DNA of 55,357 nucleotides from the NCBI GenBank assembly GCA_937995755.1, contig CALKJD010000054.1, forward strand, positions 1 through 55,357. The letters run 5' to 3'. The translations under genes were made by a program, and so were the position numbers. The notes under the pieces were generated by a model. The model had not been told where the DNA came from, searched no databases, and saw only the letters and a program-made list of their open reading frames with translations. This DNA is from an uncultured Saprospiraceae bacterium (GTDB lineage Bacteria > Bacteroidota > Bacteroidia > Chitinophagales > Saprospiraceae). Of the stretch, positions 44,520-53,719 are shown piece after piece (position 1 is the stretch's first letter; every line of letters begins with the position of its first letter).

Positions 44520-44665
44520 GTCGTATAAGTTTGTTACGCCTATGGTACTCTCGATACACTAATTATGTTCGAAATACTACGAATTTATTGCTGCCTTAAT
44601 CTATCTCAGTTTCATTCTGCTCTTGCTTTTTTTAAACCCTACTAAAAGGAAAACTCAAATTCTCA

Positions 44666-45601
44666 TTAAGTTTTATCTTTTACCCAATCCGAATTATAAA
44701 TCGTATCAAGGTATCTTTCTCCCCTATCACAAATAATCATGGCACAGGTTACAGGATGATTTTGTTCAGCTATAAATTTGGTAGCTGCATAATATGATCC
44801 TCCTGATGAACCTCCAGCCATTATGCCCTGCTCTTTCAATAATCTATAGCAGCCATCAATACAATCTTCATCTTTAGCCAATAACTTTACATCTGGAGTA
44901 CTTATACCTAATAGTTTTGATCTATTGCCAGATCCATGTCCAGGAATCACTTTATTACCTGGCTGATCAGAAAACAAGATACTTCCCTCAGCATCTATCA
45001 CTACGAGTTGGGTTTTACTTCCGCTCGATTTGATTGCCTTAAGACATCCCATCAAAGTACCACACGAACTTGCTGATACAAACATATAATCAAGTTCACC
45101 CTCTATACCTTCCAGTATTTCGTTCATCGTACTGATATGTGCATTGGGATTGAGCGGATTCTCATATTGATTGGTCCAATACATATTAGGATTATCAGAC
45201 ATGAGTGACTTTACTTTATCTATCCTAGCTCCATGCCATCCATGCTGAGCACACTTCTCTTTAACCTCTACGACTTTAGCACCATAATTTTGCATGATTG
45301 CTCTATTGAGAGGATTAGAATTGGGATCGGTGACTATTACACTATTGAGACCATAATGAGCGCAGAGATGCGATAATGCTATTCCCATATTTCCAGAACT
45401 CGATTCAATAATTGTATCTCCTACTTTAATCTTTCCAGATTTGAGTCCATTCTTAAGAATATTAAGAGCTACTCTATCCTTCATAGATCCAGATGGATTC
45501 ATGAGTTCTAGCTTAGCATAGAGCGTAGACTTACCTTGGTCTATATTCTTGAGTTTGATAAGTGGCGTATTACCAATGCAATTTTCTATAGGGTGATTCA
45601 T
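44666..45601 (-). CDS. SbnA-like PLP-dependent synthase (cysteine-synthase superfamily)
   Basis: A 311-residue fold-type II PLP enzyme. It resembles SbnA (N-(2-amino-2-carboxyethyl)-L-glutamate synthase of 2,3-diaminopropionate formation) more than CysK: AKLELMNPSGSMKDR (cofactor lysine), ESSSGNMGIAL, NQYENPLNPNAH, IDAEGSILFSDQP followed by PGHGSG, GIMAGGSSGGS, and a final CDRGERYLDTIYNSDW. These SbnA-type positions differ from the usual CysK equivalents. The start ATG at 45601 gives MNHPIENCIGNTPLIKL; a longer frame begins at 45643. The usual partner SbnB, an ornithine-cyclodeaminase-like dehydrogenase, is not in the window, so a plain O-acetylserine or O-phosphoserine cysteine synthase cannot be excluded. 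Confidence 0.75.
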   Translation of the reverse strand: MNHPIENCIGNTPLIKLKNIDQGKSTLYAKLELMNPSGSMKDRVALNILKNGLKSGKIKVGDTIIESSSGNMGIALSHLCAHYGLNSVIVTDPNSNPLNRAIMQNYGAKVVEVKEKCAQHGWHGARIDKVKSLMSDNPNMYWTNQYENPLNPNAHISTMNEILEGIEGELDYMFVSASSCGTLMGCLKAIKSSGSKTQLVVIDAEGSILFSDQPGNKVIPGHGSGNRSKLLGISTPDVKLLAKDEDCIDGCYRLLKEQGIMAGGSSGGSYYAATKFIAEQNHPVTCAMIICDRGERYLDTIYNSDWVKDKT

Positions 45602-45718
45602 CAATTGTTTGTCTGTATTAAATTTAACCGCGAAGATAGTCATATAGATAAATTCATATTATCTAATGCTATGAACCTTTGGTTACTTCCAAAAACTAGC
45701 ATGATCTAATCAATTTCA

Positions 45719-45726
45719 TATCTTTG
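45719..45726 (+). promoter_or_regulatory. Predicted -7 promoter element of leuS (TATCTTTG)
   Basis: Exact TAnnTTTG match about 40 bases upstream of the leuS start, in the spacer divergent from the SbnA-like gene. Confidence 0.55.
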
Positions 45727-45766
45727 TAGCTTGTATTAATATCAAGTATAGAATCAAGCAACAGAT

Positions 45767-48604
45767 ATGAGCTATAAGCCAAGTGATCAAGAAAGTAAGT
45801 GGAAGCAATACTGGTCAGACAATCAAGTCTACAAAGTAACCAATGATACGAGCAAACCAAAGTACTATGTACTATCCATGTTTCCATATCCGTCAGGTGC
45901 TGGGCTGCACGTCGGACACCCATTGGGTTATATAGCTGCAGATATATTTGCAAGATGGAAACGTCAGAGTGGATTCAATGTATTACACCCAATGGGATAC
46001 GATGCATTTGGACTACCGGCTGAACAATATGCGATACAAAAAGGAGTGCACCCAGCTGAATCTACCGCTGAGAATACTGCCAAATACAGAGCGCAATTGG
46101 ACAATATTGGATTCAATTACGATTGGGATAGATCGGTAAATACTTCTGATCCTAAATACTATAAGTGGACACAGTGGATCTTCTTACAGATATTTGATCA
46201 TTACTTTGATACGACTGCTGGCAAATCCATGCCTATTAGTGATTTGGTAGTACAATTTGAAAAAGAAGGAAATGCCAACACCACTGCTAATAGTGGTCAA
46301 GATGAGATATTCACCGCTGAAGAATGGAAAGCATACACTCCTAAGCAGAAGGACGATGTACTCATGAACTATAGGTTGGCATATCGTAAAACAGGGCATG
46401 TCAACTGGTGTGAAGCTCTAGGAACCGTCCTTGCTAACGATGAGATCCAAAACGGTGTCTCTGAGCGTGGAGGTCATCCTGTGGAGAAGCGTGCGATGAT
46501 GCAATGGTCATTCCGTACTACCGCATTTGCAGAAAGACTACTCAAAGATCTTAATGAAGTAGATTGGTCAGATGCTTTAAAAGCGATGCAAGCCAACTGG
46601 ATTGGTAAATCTCAAGGAGCACAATTGTTTTTCCCATTGGTGGATAATGATCAATCGATAGAAGTGTTTACCACTAGACCAGATACGATCTTTGGTGCTA
46701 CTTATATGGTATTGGCTCCAGAGCATGAATTAGTCGCACAAATCACGACTGATGAGCAAAAAGAAGCAGTAGCCGATTATCTAGAATATACGAATAGTAG
46801 ATCTGAAAGAGAACGTATCTCTGAAGTCAAAGAAGTAACGGGTGCCTTTACTGGGGCATATGCTACTAATCCAATCTCAGGAGAAAAGATTCCTGTTTGG
46901 ATTGGTGAGTACGTACTCAAGGATTACGGTACAGGAGCGATCATGGCCGTACCTAGTGATGATGAAAGAGACTCTAATTTTGCTAAGAAATACGATCTCA
47001 AGATCACTCAAGTAGTAGATCAATCGGAATTCCCTAACTCAGGAAAAGGAGATAAAGTGGGAAAGATGATCAACTCCGATTTCCTCAATGGATTAAAAGT
47101 AAAAGACGCCATCAAAGTTGCTATTACAAAGATGGTAGAGATGGGTATTGGTGCTCGTAAAATCAACTACAAACTAAGAGATGCTAACTTCAGTAGACAA
47201 AGGTACTGGGGAGAACCATTTCCAATAAAATACGATGCCGATGGTGTAAGTTATCCTTTAACTGAGGATGAACTACCACTTGAACTACCAATGGTTACGG
47301 ACTTCAAGCCTACTACAGATGGAAACTCTCCATTAAGCAGAGCTACAGATTGGGTCAATAGAGATGGCTACAAGATGGAAACCAATACAATGCCTGGATA
47401 TGCAGGATCAAGTTGGTACTTCCTTAGATATATGGATCCTAATAACCCTGGAGAGTTTGCATCTCCTGAGGCATTAGAGTATTGGCAAGATGTCGATCTC
47501 TATATCGGTGGTACGGAGCATGCAGTCGGTCACTTATTATATAGTCGATTCGTACATAAGTTCTTATATGACAAAGGCTTAGTTCCTACCAAAGAGCCAT
47601 TCAAAAAGTTGGTGAACCAAGGAATGATCCAAGGTGTCATAGAATCGCTATACCTCCACAAAGAATCAGGAGAGTTCTGTAGTGAAGAACAAATAGAAAA
47701 TGAAAACGATTATGCGAAGATCAATACTCACGTAGACTTCGTAACAGACTATAGCACAGCAGATAGCCACCTTACTGCTGAAGGAATACGTCAATTCATG
47801 GATTTCCGTCCTGACTACAAAAATGCAACTTTCAGGGGTGTCAATGGTACTATGAAAGATGGTGTAGTAACTGGTTGCTCAGAAGAAGATTTCAAATTCG
47901 TAACAGTCTCCGAGGTCGGAAAGATGAGTAAGAGATATCACAACGTAGTCAATCCTGATGATGTCGTAGCGAAATATGGAGCGGATTGCTTCCGTATGTA
48001 TGAAATGTTCCTTGGACCAATTGAGCAAAGTAAACCTTGGGATACTAAAGGTATTGATGGTGTATTTAAGTTTTTACGTAAGTTTTGGGGACTCTTCGAT
48101 GATGAGCAAAATGGATGGCTAGTCACAGATACTGAAGCGACTCCAGAGCAAATGAAAGTAGTACACACGTGCATCAAGAAACTTAATGATGATATCGCAA
48201 GGTTCTCATTCAATACAGGCGTAAGTGCCTTTATGATCTGTGTAAATGAATTGCGTAAGCTGAATACCACAAGCAAAGCGGCGTTGGAACCCTTAGTAAG
48301 ATTGATAGCTCCTTTTGCACCATTTGTAGCAGAAGAACTATGGCATAAGCTAGGCAATGAAGGCAGTGTTCATCACGCGGAATACCCTATCCATGAAGAT
48401 AAATATTTAGTCGAAGCGAGTAAAGAATATCCTATCTGCTTCAATGGTAAAAAGAAAATGATGCTTAATATCGCTTCTGGATTAAGTAAAGATGAAGTCA
48501 TAGAATTAGTAACTACCAATCCTGATGTGATAGCGCTACTAGACGGAACAGTACCTAAGAAAGTAATCGTTGTACCAGGTAGGATGGTGAATATGGTAGT
48601 TTAA
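45767..48604 (+). CDS. leuS: Leucyl-tRNA synthetase
   Basis: A 945-residue class I synthetase charging tRNA-Leu. The HIGH-type motif is in PSGAGLHVGHPLGY (about residues 44-57), the KMSKS-type loop is VGKMSKRYHNVVN, and the editing domain carries FTTRPDTIFGATYMVLAPEHE. The length exceeds the usual 860-880 because of inserts after the catalytic domain start (about 150-190) and before KMSKS, a layout common in Bacteroidota. It ends with a bidirectional terminator shared with the convergent Spo0M-like gene. Confidence 0.97.
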   Translation: MSYKPSDQESKWKQYWSDNQVYKVTNDTSKPKYYVLSMFPYPSGAGLHVGHPLGYIAADIFARWKRQSGFNVLHPMGYDAFGLPAEQYAIQKGVHPAESTAENTAKYRAQLDNIGFNYDWDRSVNTSDPKYYKWTQWIFLQIFDHYFDTTAGKSMPISDLVVQFEKEGNANTTANSGQDEIFTAEEWKAYTPKQKDDVLMNYRLAYRKTGHVNWCEALGTVLANDEIQNGVSERGGHPVEKRAMMQWSFRTTAFAERLLKDLNEVDWSDALKAMQANWIGKSQGAQLFFPLVDNDQSIEVFTTRPDTIFGATYMVLAPEHELVAQITTDEQKEAVADYLEYTNSRSERERISEVKEVTGAFTGAYATNPISGEKIPVWIGEYVLKDYGTGAIMAVPSDDERDSNFAKKYDLKITQVVDQSEFPNSGKGDKVGKMINSDFLNGLKVKDAIKVAITKMVEMGIGARKINYKLRDANFSRQRYWGEPFPIKYDADGVSYPLTEDELPLELPMVTDFKPTTDGNSPLSRATDWVNRDGYKMETNTMPGYAGSSWYFLRYMDPNNPGEFASPEALEYWQDVDLYIGGTEHAVGHLLYSRFVHKFLYDKGLVPTKEPFKKLVNQGMIQGVIESLYLHKESGEFCSEEQIENENDYAKINTHVDFVTDYSTADSHLTAEGIRQFMDFRPDYKNATFRGVNGTMKDGVVTGCSEEDFKFVTVSEVGKMSKRYHNVVNPDDVVAKYGADCFRMYEMFLGPIEQSKPWDTKGIDGVFKFLRKFWGLFDDEQNGWLVTDTEATPEQMKVVHTCIKKLNDDIARFSFNTGVSAFMICVNELRKLNTTSKAALEPLVRLIAPFAPFVAEELWHKLGNEGSVHHAEYPIHEDKYLVEASKEYPICFNGKKKMMLNIASGLSKDEVIELVTTNPDVIALLDGTVPKKVIVVPGRMVNMVV

Positions 48605-48668
48605 AGCAGCAATACAATACTTAGATTTCATATTCTACTCAATGGAATCTGCCATGTCATAATTATAA

Positions 48669-48710
48669 AAAAAGATCTTCGAAGGAAATCTATCCTACGA
48701 AGGTCTTTTT
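48669..48710. terminator. Bidirectional terminator between leuS and the Spo0M-like gene
   Basis: An 18-base-pair imperfect stem with a 6-base loop, flanked by an A-run on one side and a T-run on the other, so it can end transcription from both directions. It lies in the 128-base convergent spacer. Confidence 0.85.
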
Positions 48711-48732
48711 AGTATATGGTAAGTTGACTTGT

Positions 48733-49197
48733 CTATCTAAAATACAGGCCTTTCTCTGCGAAAGGATGTAATGTCGTTCCTTTAATATTGACTTCAGCTA
48801 GAATACGATATTCAGATTTTACTCCTTTTATCTTCTTCGCTAATCCTACGAATAGACCATTAAAGAAGTTACGATCTTCGAGTTCGTCCATATCAGACTT
48901 TACAATCTTAAATGGCAAGTCAAAAGGCAATTTGATTTCTTCCCCTTTACTAATGGACACTTTCTCTTCCACCAAAATCTTAGATATCACATATTCATCT
49001 ATAAGCTTAGCCTCTTTACGTCCTCTAGTATATTTTTCAATAAGTTTGATGGAAATGGATTCTACATCTGCGTCAGATAAGGTAGTAAGTATGATTACAC
49101 CTTTGATATTCTGGTCCTTCTTCTCTATCTCTTGCGGTATATCCAGCTCAATCTTGACGCTTTCAATACCCAACATGTTTTTCAGTCTTTTTATCAT
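48733..49197 (-). CDS. Spo0M-like arrestin-fold protein
   Basis: A 154-residue protein resembling Spo0M/sporulation-control family members: an amphipathic N-terminal helix (MIKRLKNMLGIESV), then a beta-sandwich of the arrestin type with KIELDIPQEIEKKDQNIKG and IKLPFDLPFKI. Bacteroidota do not sporulate, so the role here must be different, possibly a scaffold or regulator. Length is shorter than Bacillus Spo0M (about 260 residues). It is convergent with leuS. Confidence 0.6.
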   Translation of the reverse strand: MIKRLKNMLGIESVKIELDIPQEIEKKDQNIKGVIILTTLSDADVESISIKLIEKYTRGRKEAKLIDEYVISKILVEEKVSISKGEEIKLPFDLPFKIVKSDMDELEDRNFFNGLFVGLAKKIKGVKSEYRILAEVNIKGTTLHPFAEKGLYFR

Positions 49198-49350
49198 AGT
49201 GTATACCTTTTATTGCGAGAGCTACTAAAACTCTTACAATAACTAAAGTAAGAATAGTATACTTATAGTTCCGCAGTATATCGATAGTCTTAATTAAATC
49301 TACGACCAAAAGCCTTAGAATCAACTCAATGTCACCTTTGATTGACTCAT

Positions 49351-49875
49351 CTACTTTTCAACAAAATCCAATGAAACTGAATTAATACAATACCTCAACC
49401 CTGTAGGTTTAGGACCATCACTAAAAACATGACCTAGGTGGCCTTCGCATCGTGCGCACATCACTTCCGTACGTGCATAACCCAACAAATGATCTGTATC
49501 TTCTAAAATCACTTCCTTCTTGATTGGTTGATAATAGCTCGGCCAGCCTGTACCCGATTTAAACTTAGTAGAACTCGTAAACAATGGTAATTGGCAAGCA
49601 CGACAAGTATAAATACCTTCTTTCTTATTATTTACAAGATCTCCTGTAAATGCTCTTTCTGTTCCTTTCTCTCTCAGTACATAATACTCTTGATCAGAAA
49701 GTTCTGACTTCCATTCCTTTTCCGATTTTTCTATCTTAGTGAGGTCTATTTTGCCAAAGTCCACTGTAATTTTATCCGTAGAAGTAGTCACCTTTTGTGC
49801 ACTGTCTTGTGAGCTAGTTTTGCACGATACAATCGAAAATGCTAATAGCAACATTATATATCTCATAATCTTCAT
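49351..49875 (-). CDS. msrB: Peptide-methionine (R)-S-oxide reductase, lipoprotein
   Basis: A 174-residue MsrB reducing methionine-R-sulfoxide in proteins. The signal peptide ends in the lipobox SIVSC (Cys18), so the enzyme is membrane-tethered in the envelope. The SelR domain covers about 50-172: two zinc-binding CxxC pairs (CRACQLP and CARCEGHLGH), the GTGWPSYYQPI region and the catalytic cysteine in GLRYCINSVSL. All key residues are present. It is a single gene, divergent from the EamA transporter, and adds to the oxidative-repair functions of the window. Confidence 0.95.
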   Translation of the reverse strand: MKIMRYIMLLLAFSIVSCKTSSQDSAQKVTTSTDKITVDFGKIDLTKIEKSEKEWKSELSDQEYYVLREKGTERAFTGDLVNNKKEGIYTCRACQLPLFTSSTKFKSGTGWPSYYQPIKKEVILEDTDHLLGYARTEVMCARCEGHLGHVFSDGPKPTGLRYCINSVSLDFVEK

Positions 49876-49994
49876 ATGTCTTATAGTTTATACTTGATAA
49901 AAGGAACCCAAAGGGTATTGGATAGTAAATATAATTAACGTCAATATAGTTTATCGCTTTCATGGTATTTAAAGCTTTATTAACCACAAAGGAG

Positions 49995-50002
49995 TAGATT
50001 TG
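49995..50002 (+). promoter_or_regulatory. Predicted -7 promoter element of the EamA gene (TAGATTTG)
   Basis: Exact TAnnTTTG match 17 bases before the start codon. Confidence 0.5.
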
Positions 50003-50019
50003 TCGGATCAATTAAAGCC

Positions 50020-50967
50020 ATGCCAGAAGAACGAAATATTGTAGTTGTAGTAATCGCCTTTGCATCCATTTATATAATTTGGGGATCTACATATTTACTC
50101 AATAAAATTTGTGTCGCCGAGTTAGCGCCTTTCATATTGGCATCTATGAGATTCACCATTGCTGGGCTACTAATATTTTTAATTGCTAAGTTACTCGGTC
50201 ATAGTCTGAGTATTACCAAAAAGCAAGCGATCAATTGTGCAATAGTCGGTTTTCTCTTCTTGACATTTGGAAATGGTATCGTAGTATGGGCATTAAAGTA
50301 TGTAGATAGTGGATTTGCTGCTCTTGAAATATCCGCTCAACCATTGGTAGTATTGGCATTAATGAGAATATTTGAAGGCAAGAAAATCAGAGCAAAATCA
50401 ATGATTGGAGTTGTATTAGGCATGATTGGTATATTCATACTCGTAAGTCAGCAATCATTACTAGATCAAAAAAATGCCATAGCGGGTATGATTATGATTT
50501 TTGCTTGCATGGTCTCATGGGGCTATGGTAGTTTATTCGTAGCCAAGGCAGATTTACCTAAGAATTTCTTTATCAATACAGGCTACCAGATGTTTTTTGG
50601 TGGTTTAATGTTAATGATTGCAAGTCTTGCATTTGGAGAGAGTTGGTTGCCTCCTACCGCTTGGAGTGATCGGACTATATGGTCTATGATTATACTTATC
50701 ATTTTCGGTAGCATCGTGGCATTTACTTCGTTTAATTATCTTCTTAAAATCGTCTCTCCTGAGAAAGTAGCTACTTCTACTTACATCAACCCATTGGTCG
50801 CTCTAGCCTTAGGTTGGTATATCTTAGACGAGCAGATTACTAGCCAATCTTTAGTCGCTGCAGGCGTCCTTCTTACAGGGGTTTATTTCATCAATACGAG
50901 TAAGGAGCATACTACATCCGACGAGAAAAGCATGGATTCTGTCGAAACACATTCCGCAGAGACATAG
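50020..50967 (+). CDS. EamA/DMT family transporter
   Basis: A 315-residue membrane protein with ten predicted spans in two EamA repeats, the first starting IAFASIYIIWGSTYLLNKI (with the IWGSTY motif usual for this family) and the second around residue 150 (MIFACMVSWGYGSLFVAK). Such transporters export amino acids, nucleotides or other metabolites; the substrate is not readable. The final 25 residues form a charged tail. Downstream an 8-base inverted repeat (50996-51026) lacks a T-run. Confidence 0.9.
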   Translation: MPEERNIVVVVIAFASIYIIWGSTYLLNKICVAELAPFILASMRFTIAGLLIFLIAKLLGHSLSITKKQAINCAIVGFLFLTFGNGIVVWALKYVDSGFAALEISAQPLVVLALMRIFEGKKIRAKSMIGVVLGMIGIFILVSQQSLLDQKNAIAGMIMIFACMVSWGYGSLFVAKADLPKNFFINTGYQMFFGGLMLMIASLAFGESWLPPTAWSDRTIWSMIILIIFGSIVAFTSFNYLLKIVSPEKVATSTYINPLVALALGWYILDEQITSQSLVAAGVLLTGVYFINTSKEHTTSDEKSMDSVETHSAET

Positions 50968-51125
50968 GGAATAGTACTATTGGGGAATCAAACACTAGAA
51001 GTTTCATGATTTCCAAGCAACTTCTACATAATAAACGGGTACTTAATATTGTCCCTAACAGGCTTTTGAGTACGTCATAGAAATAATATATAACACTTGA
51101 AATAGATCAGGTCAATCCAGCAACA

Positions 51126-53552
51126 ATGAAAAACTTACTATCTACACTTATTCTTTCAGCAATATCATTTGCTTCATATTGCCAATCTGGTATAATCTCA
51201 GGTACACTGTATGATGCCAATAGTCAACCCGTGATATATGCTAATGTCTTGCTTCACTCCTCTGTAGATAGCAGTATGACCAAAGTAGAAACCACAGATC
51301 TCGATGGCCAGTTTAAAATATCAGGAATCAAGGATGGCAATTACTTCCTTAAAGCAAGTTATGTTGGAATGGATGATATTACAAAACCCAATATCAATAT
51401 AAGCGGTAGTAATACAGTCACACTTGGAGATATCACCTTCTTAGCTTCATCTGTAGAACTGGAAACTGCTGTAATTACTGCTAAGAGAGCACTAGTAGAA
51501 GTGAAGGCCGACCGTACCGTATTCAATGTTGAAGGAACTATCAATAGTGCTGGCGAAAATGGATTATCTCTTATGAGAAAAGCACCTGGCGTACTTGTGG
51601 ACAATAACAATAATATATCTGTGTTGAGTCGATCAGGTGTACTGTTATATGTCGACGGAAAGAGGCTTCCATTGTCTGGGGACGATCTAGCTAATTACCT
51701 CCAAGGCATTCCTGCGGAGCAAATAGACAAAATTGATATCATTACAAATCCAGGCGCTAGATATGAAGCTGAAGGCAATGCTGGAATAATAGATATCCGC
51801 TTAAAAAAAGATAAGAGCCACGGTGCCAATGGTACTATAAGTGGATCATTTGGAATGGGGGAATTACCTAAATCTAATGCAAGTATTGCTGGCAATTATC
51901 GAAATAGCAAGTTCAATGCCTTTGGTACACTTGGGGCTATGAATAATGAAAATTTCAATGATCTAAACTTCAAAAACTTTCAGAATGGAATAGTTATCGA
52001 CGAAAGAAATAGAATAGACAATACAGTCCGCAATGTCAATTATAGATTAGGTACAGATTACTATGTAGCCGATGGTCATATACTAGGCTTTCTAGTCACA
52101 GGAAGGAACGGTGATGATGTAGCTACTGGAAATAATAGAAGTGAAATCTCTTCTCAAAGTACTATGACACAAATCGACAGTGTACTAATCGCTAACAACA
52201 CCACTGACAGAACGGTAAGTCAATACACGGCAAACACCAATTATCGATATCAGAAAAACGACAATACATTTAACGTGGATCTAGATTTCGGTAGATTTAC
52301 TAATAATGGAGAGACCGATCAACCCAATCAATACTTTACTTCAGAAGGAAATCCACTTAGTAGTGTATTGACGACCTACACCACGCCTAGAACAATTGAC
52401 ATCTATACTGGAAAAATAGATTTTGAAACGGCGGCATTAGGAGGAAAGATTGGAATAGGAACTAAATATGGAGTGGTCGCGAGTGATAATACTTTTCTAT
52501 TTAATGATGTAATTGATAATGTAAAAGTACAGAATGACCGCAGGTCTAATCAGTTTGATTATAATGAAACGGTAACTGCTGGATATCTAAACTACAACAG
52601 ATCACTCAATGAAAAAGTATCTATATCTACAGGAGTAAGATTAGAGAATACAGAATCTAAAGGTGAACTAATGGCCTTCTTACCAGAGCTCCAAGAGCCT
52701 CCTGTCGACACAAGTTATACCAACCTATTTCCTTCATTAGGTATTAGCTACCAGTACGCACCTATGCATTCATTCTCTGCTAATTATGGCCGAAGAATAA
52801 ATAGACCAGATTATAATGTACTGAACCCTTTCAAAGAACAATTGAGTATACTTTCATTCACTAAAGGGAATCCTTTCTTGAGACCAGAAATCGTAAATAA
52901 TATAGAAGTTGGGTATACATACCAATATAGATATAACTTCAAAATCGCATACAGTCGTACCACAGATCAGATCACAAGATTAATAGGACCTGATGAAGAA
53001 GATCCAAAGGCAGGTTTTATCAATTGGGATAATCTAGCTACTCAAACGGTCTGGAGTGCTAACCTTAGTCTACCTTTTCAATTTACAGACAAATGGACTG
53101 CATTCTTCAATCTTAGCTCAGGATATACTGACAACCAAGCAGAATACCCTAACGGCGCTTCGGTAGATGTACAAGCATTGACTTACAATATCTATTCACA
53201 GCAGACCTATACGCTTCCTGGAGGATTTACAGGTGAAGTTTCAGGATACTTTAATGGTCCAGGCGTTTGGGGTGGTGTATTTAAATATGATGAAAGTTGG
53301 AGTCTCAATCTTGGATTACAGAAAAAATTCTTAGATAACAATCTTAATGTGAAACTGAGCGCACAAGATTTATTTTATCAATCTGGCTGGGAAGGACAAT
53401 CTGAATTCGATGGCCTAAGATCAGTAGGATCAGGAAATTGGGATAGTCGAAAAGTAAATCTTAGTCTAAGCTACAGCTTTGGAAATAATAATGTAAAATC
53501 AAGAAAACGTAAGACAGGAATCGAGAATGAAAGTAAAAGAGCAGGATCTTAA
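51126..53552 (+). CDS. TonB-dependent-receptor-like outer membrane protein with carboxypeptidase-regulatory-like domain
   Basis: An 808-residue outer membrane protein. Signal peptide about 1-19 (SYCQS); a CarboxypepD_reg-like beta domain about 22-105 (GTLYDANSQPVIYANVLLHS); a plug domain about 115-220 with VLVDNNNNISVLSRSGVLLYVDGKRLP; then a large beta barrel containing GRRINRPDYNVLNPF and ending in an aromatic-rich strand before a basic tail (KSRKRKTG). It belongs to the outer-membrane beta-barrel family related to SusC/TonB receptors but without a SusD partner here. A TonB box is not obvious. Ligand unknown. Confidence 0.88.
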   Translation: MKNLLSTLILSAISFASYCQSGIISGTLYDANSQPVIYANVLLHSSVDSSMTKVETTDLDGQFKISGIKDGNYFLKASYVGMDDITKPNINISGSNTVTLGDITFLASSVELETAVITAKRALVEVKADRTVFNVEGTINSAGENGLSLMRKAPGVLVDNNNNISVLSRSGVLLYVDGKRLPLSGDDLANYLQGIPAEQIDKIDIITNPGARYEAEGNAGIIDIRLKKDKSHGANGTISGSFGMGELPKSNASIAGNYRNSKFNAFGTLGAMNNENFNDLNFKNFQNGIVIDERNRIDNTVRNVNYRLGTDYYVADGHILGFLVTGRNGDDVATGNNRSEISSQSTMTQIDSVLIANNTTDRTVSQYTANTNYRYQKNDNTFNVDLDFGRFTNNGETDQPNQYFTSEGNPLSSVLTTYTTPRTIDIYTGKIDFETAALGGKIGIGTKYGVVASDNTFLFNDVIDNVKVQNDRRSNQFDYNETVTAGYLNYNRSLNEKVSISTGVRLENTESKGELMAFLPELQEPPVDTSYTNLFPSLGISYQYAPMHSFSANYGRRINRPDYNVLNPFKEQLSILSFTKGNPFLRPEIVNNIEVGYTYQYRYNFKIAYSRTTDQITRLIGPDEEDPKAGFINWDNLATQTVWSANLSLPFQFTDKWTAFFNLSSGYTDNQAEYPNGASVDVQALTYNIYSQQTYTLPGGFTGEVSGYFNGPGVWGGVFKYDESWSLNLGLQKKFLDNNLNVKLSAQDLFYQSGWEGQSEFDGLRSVGSGNWDSRKVNLSLSYSFGNNNVKSRKRKTGIENESKRAGS

Positions 53553-53637
53553 TAAGGTATTAAGGTCTCGTATCAAGTGCTATTAAGGAGAGTTTACAAT
53601 TACTTATAGACTCTTCCACTTATACTTGATCTTAAGC

Positions 53638-53715
53638 TTACTTTTTCTCTTCATCTTTCTTTTTCGCAGAAATCAAAGACCATAAAAAATTCAATAATCG
53701 TTTTACTTTTTCCAT
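53638..53715 (-). CDS. Putative 25-residue basic peptide directly behind the DUF368 gene
   Basis: An ATG-initiated frame of 25 codons starts 4 bases after the stop of the DUF368 gene. The peptide has an amphipathic half with two tryptophan-containing hydrophobic stretches (VKRLLNFLWSLIS) and a strongly charged lysine/glutamate C-terminus (AKKKDEEKK). It is far too short for automatic calling. Tight spacing, clean ATG and non-random composition suggest a real small membrane-associated protein; it could also be chance. If real it would be translated with the DUF368 transporter. Confidence 0.4.
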   Translation of the reverse strand: MEKVKRLLNFLWSLISAKKKDEEKK

Positions 53716-53719
53716 ATTT

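Noticed and set aside
47938-48357. 139-codon minus-strand frame inside leuS
   Set aside because: It lies opposite the conserved C-terminal half of leucyl-tRNA synthetase, so it is an antisense shadow.
48788-49228. 146-codon plus-strand frame antisense to the Spo0M-like gene
   Set aside because: It is a mirror of the serine/isoleucine-rich complement of a real gene; the minus-strand frame has family features and better composition.
50996-51026. Eight-base inverted repeat (TAGAAGTT/AACTTCTA) after the EamA gene
   Set aside because: A loop of 15 bases and no T-tract; it may be a weak terminator, but chance is as likely.
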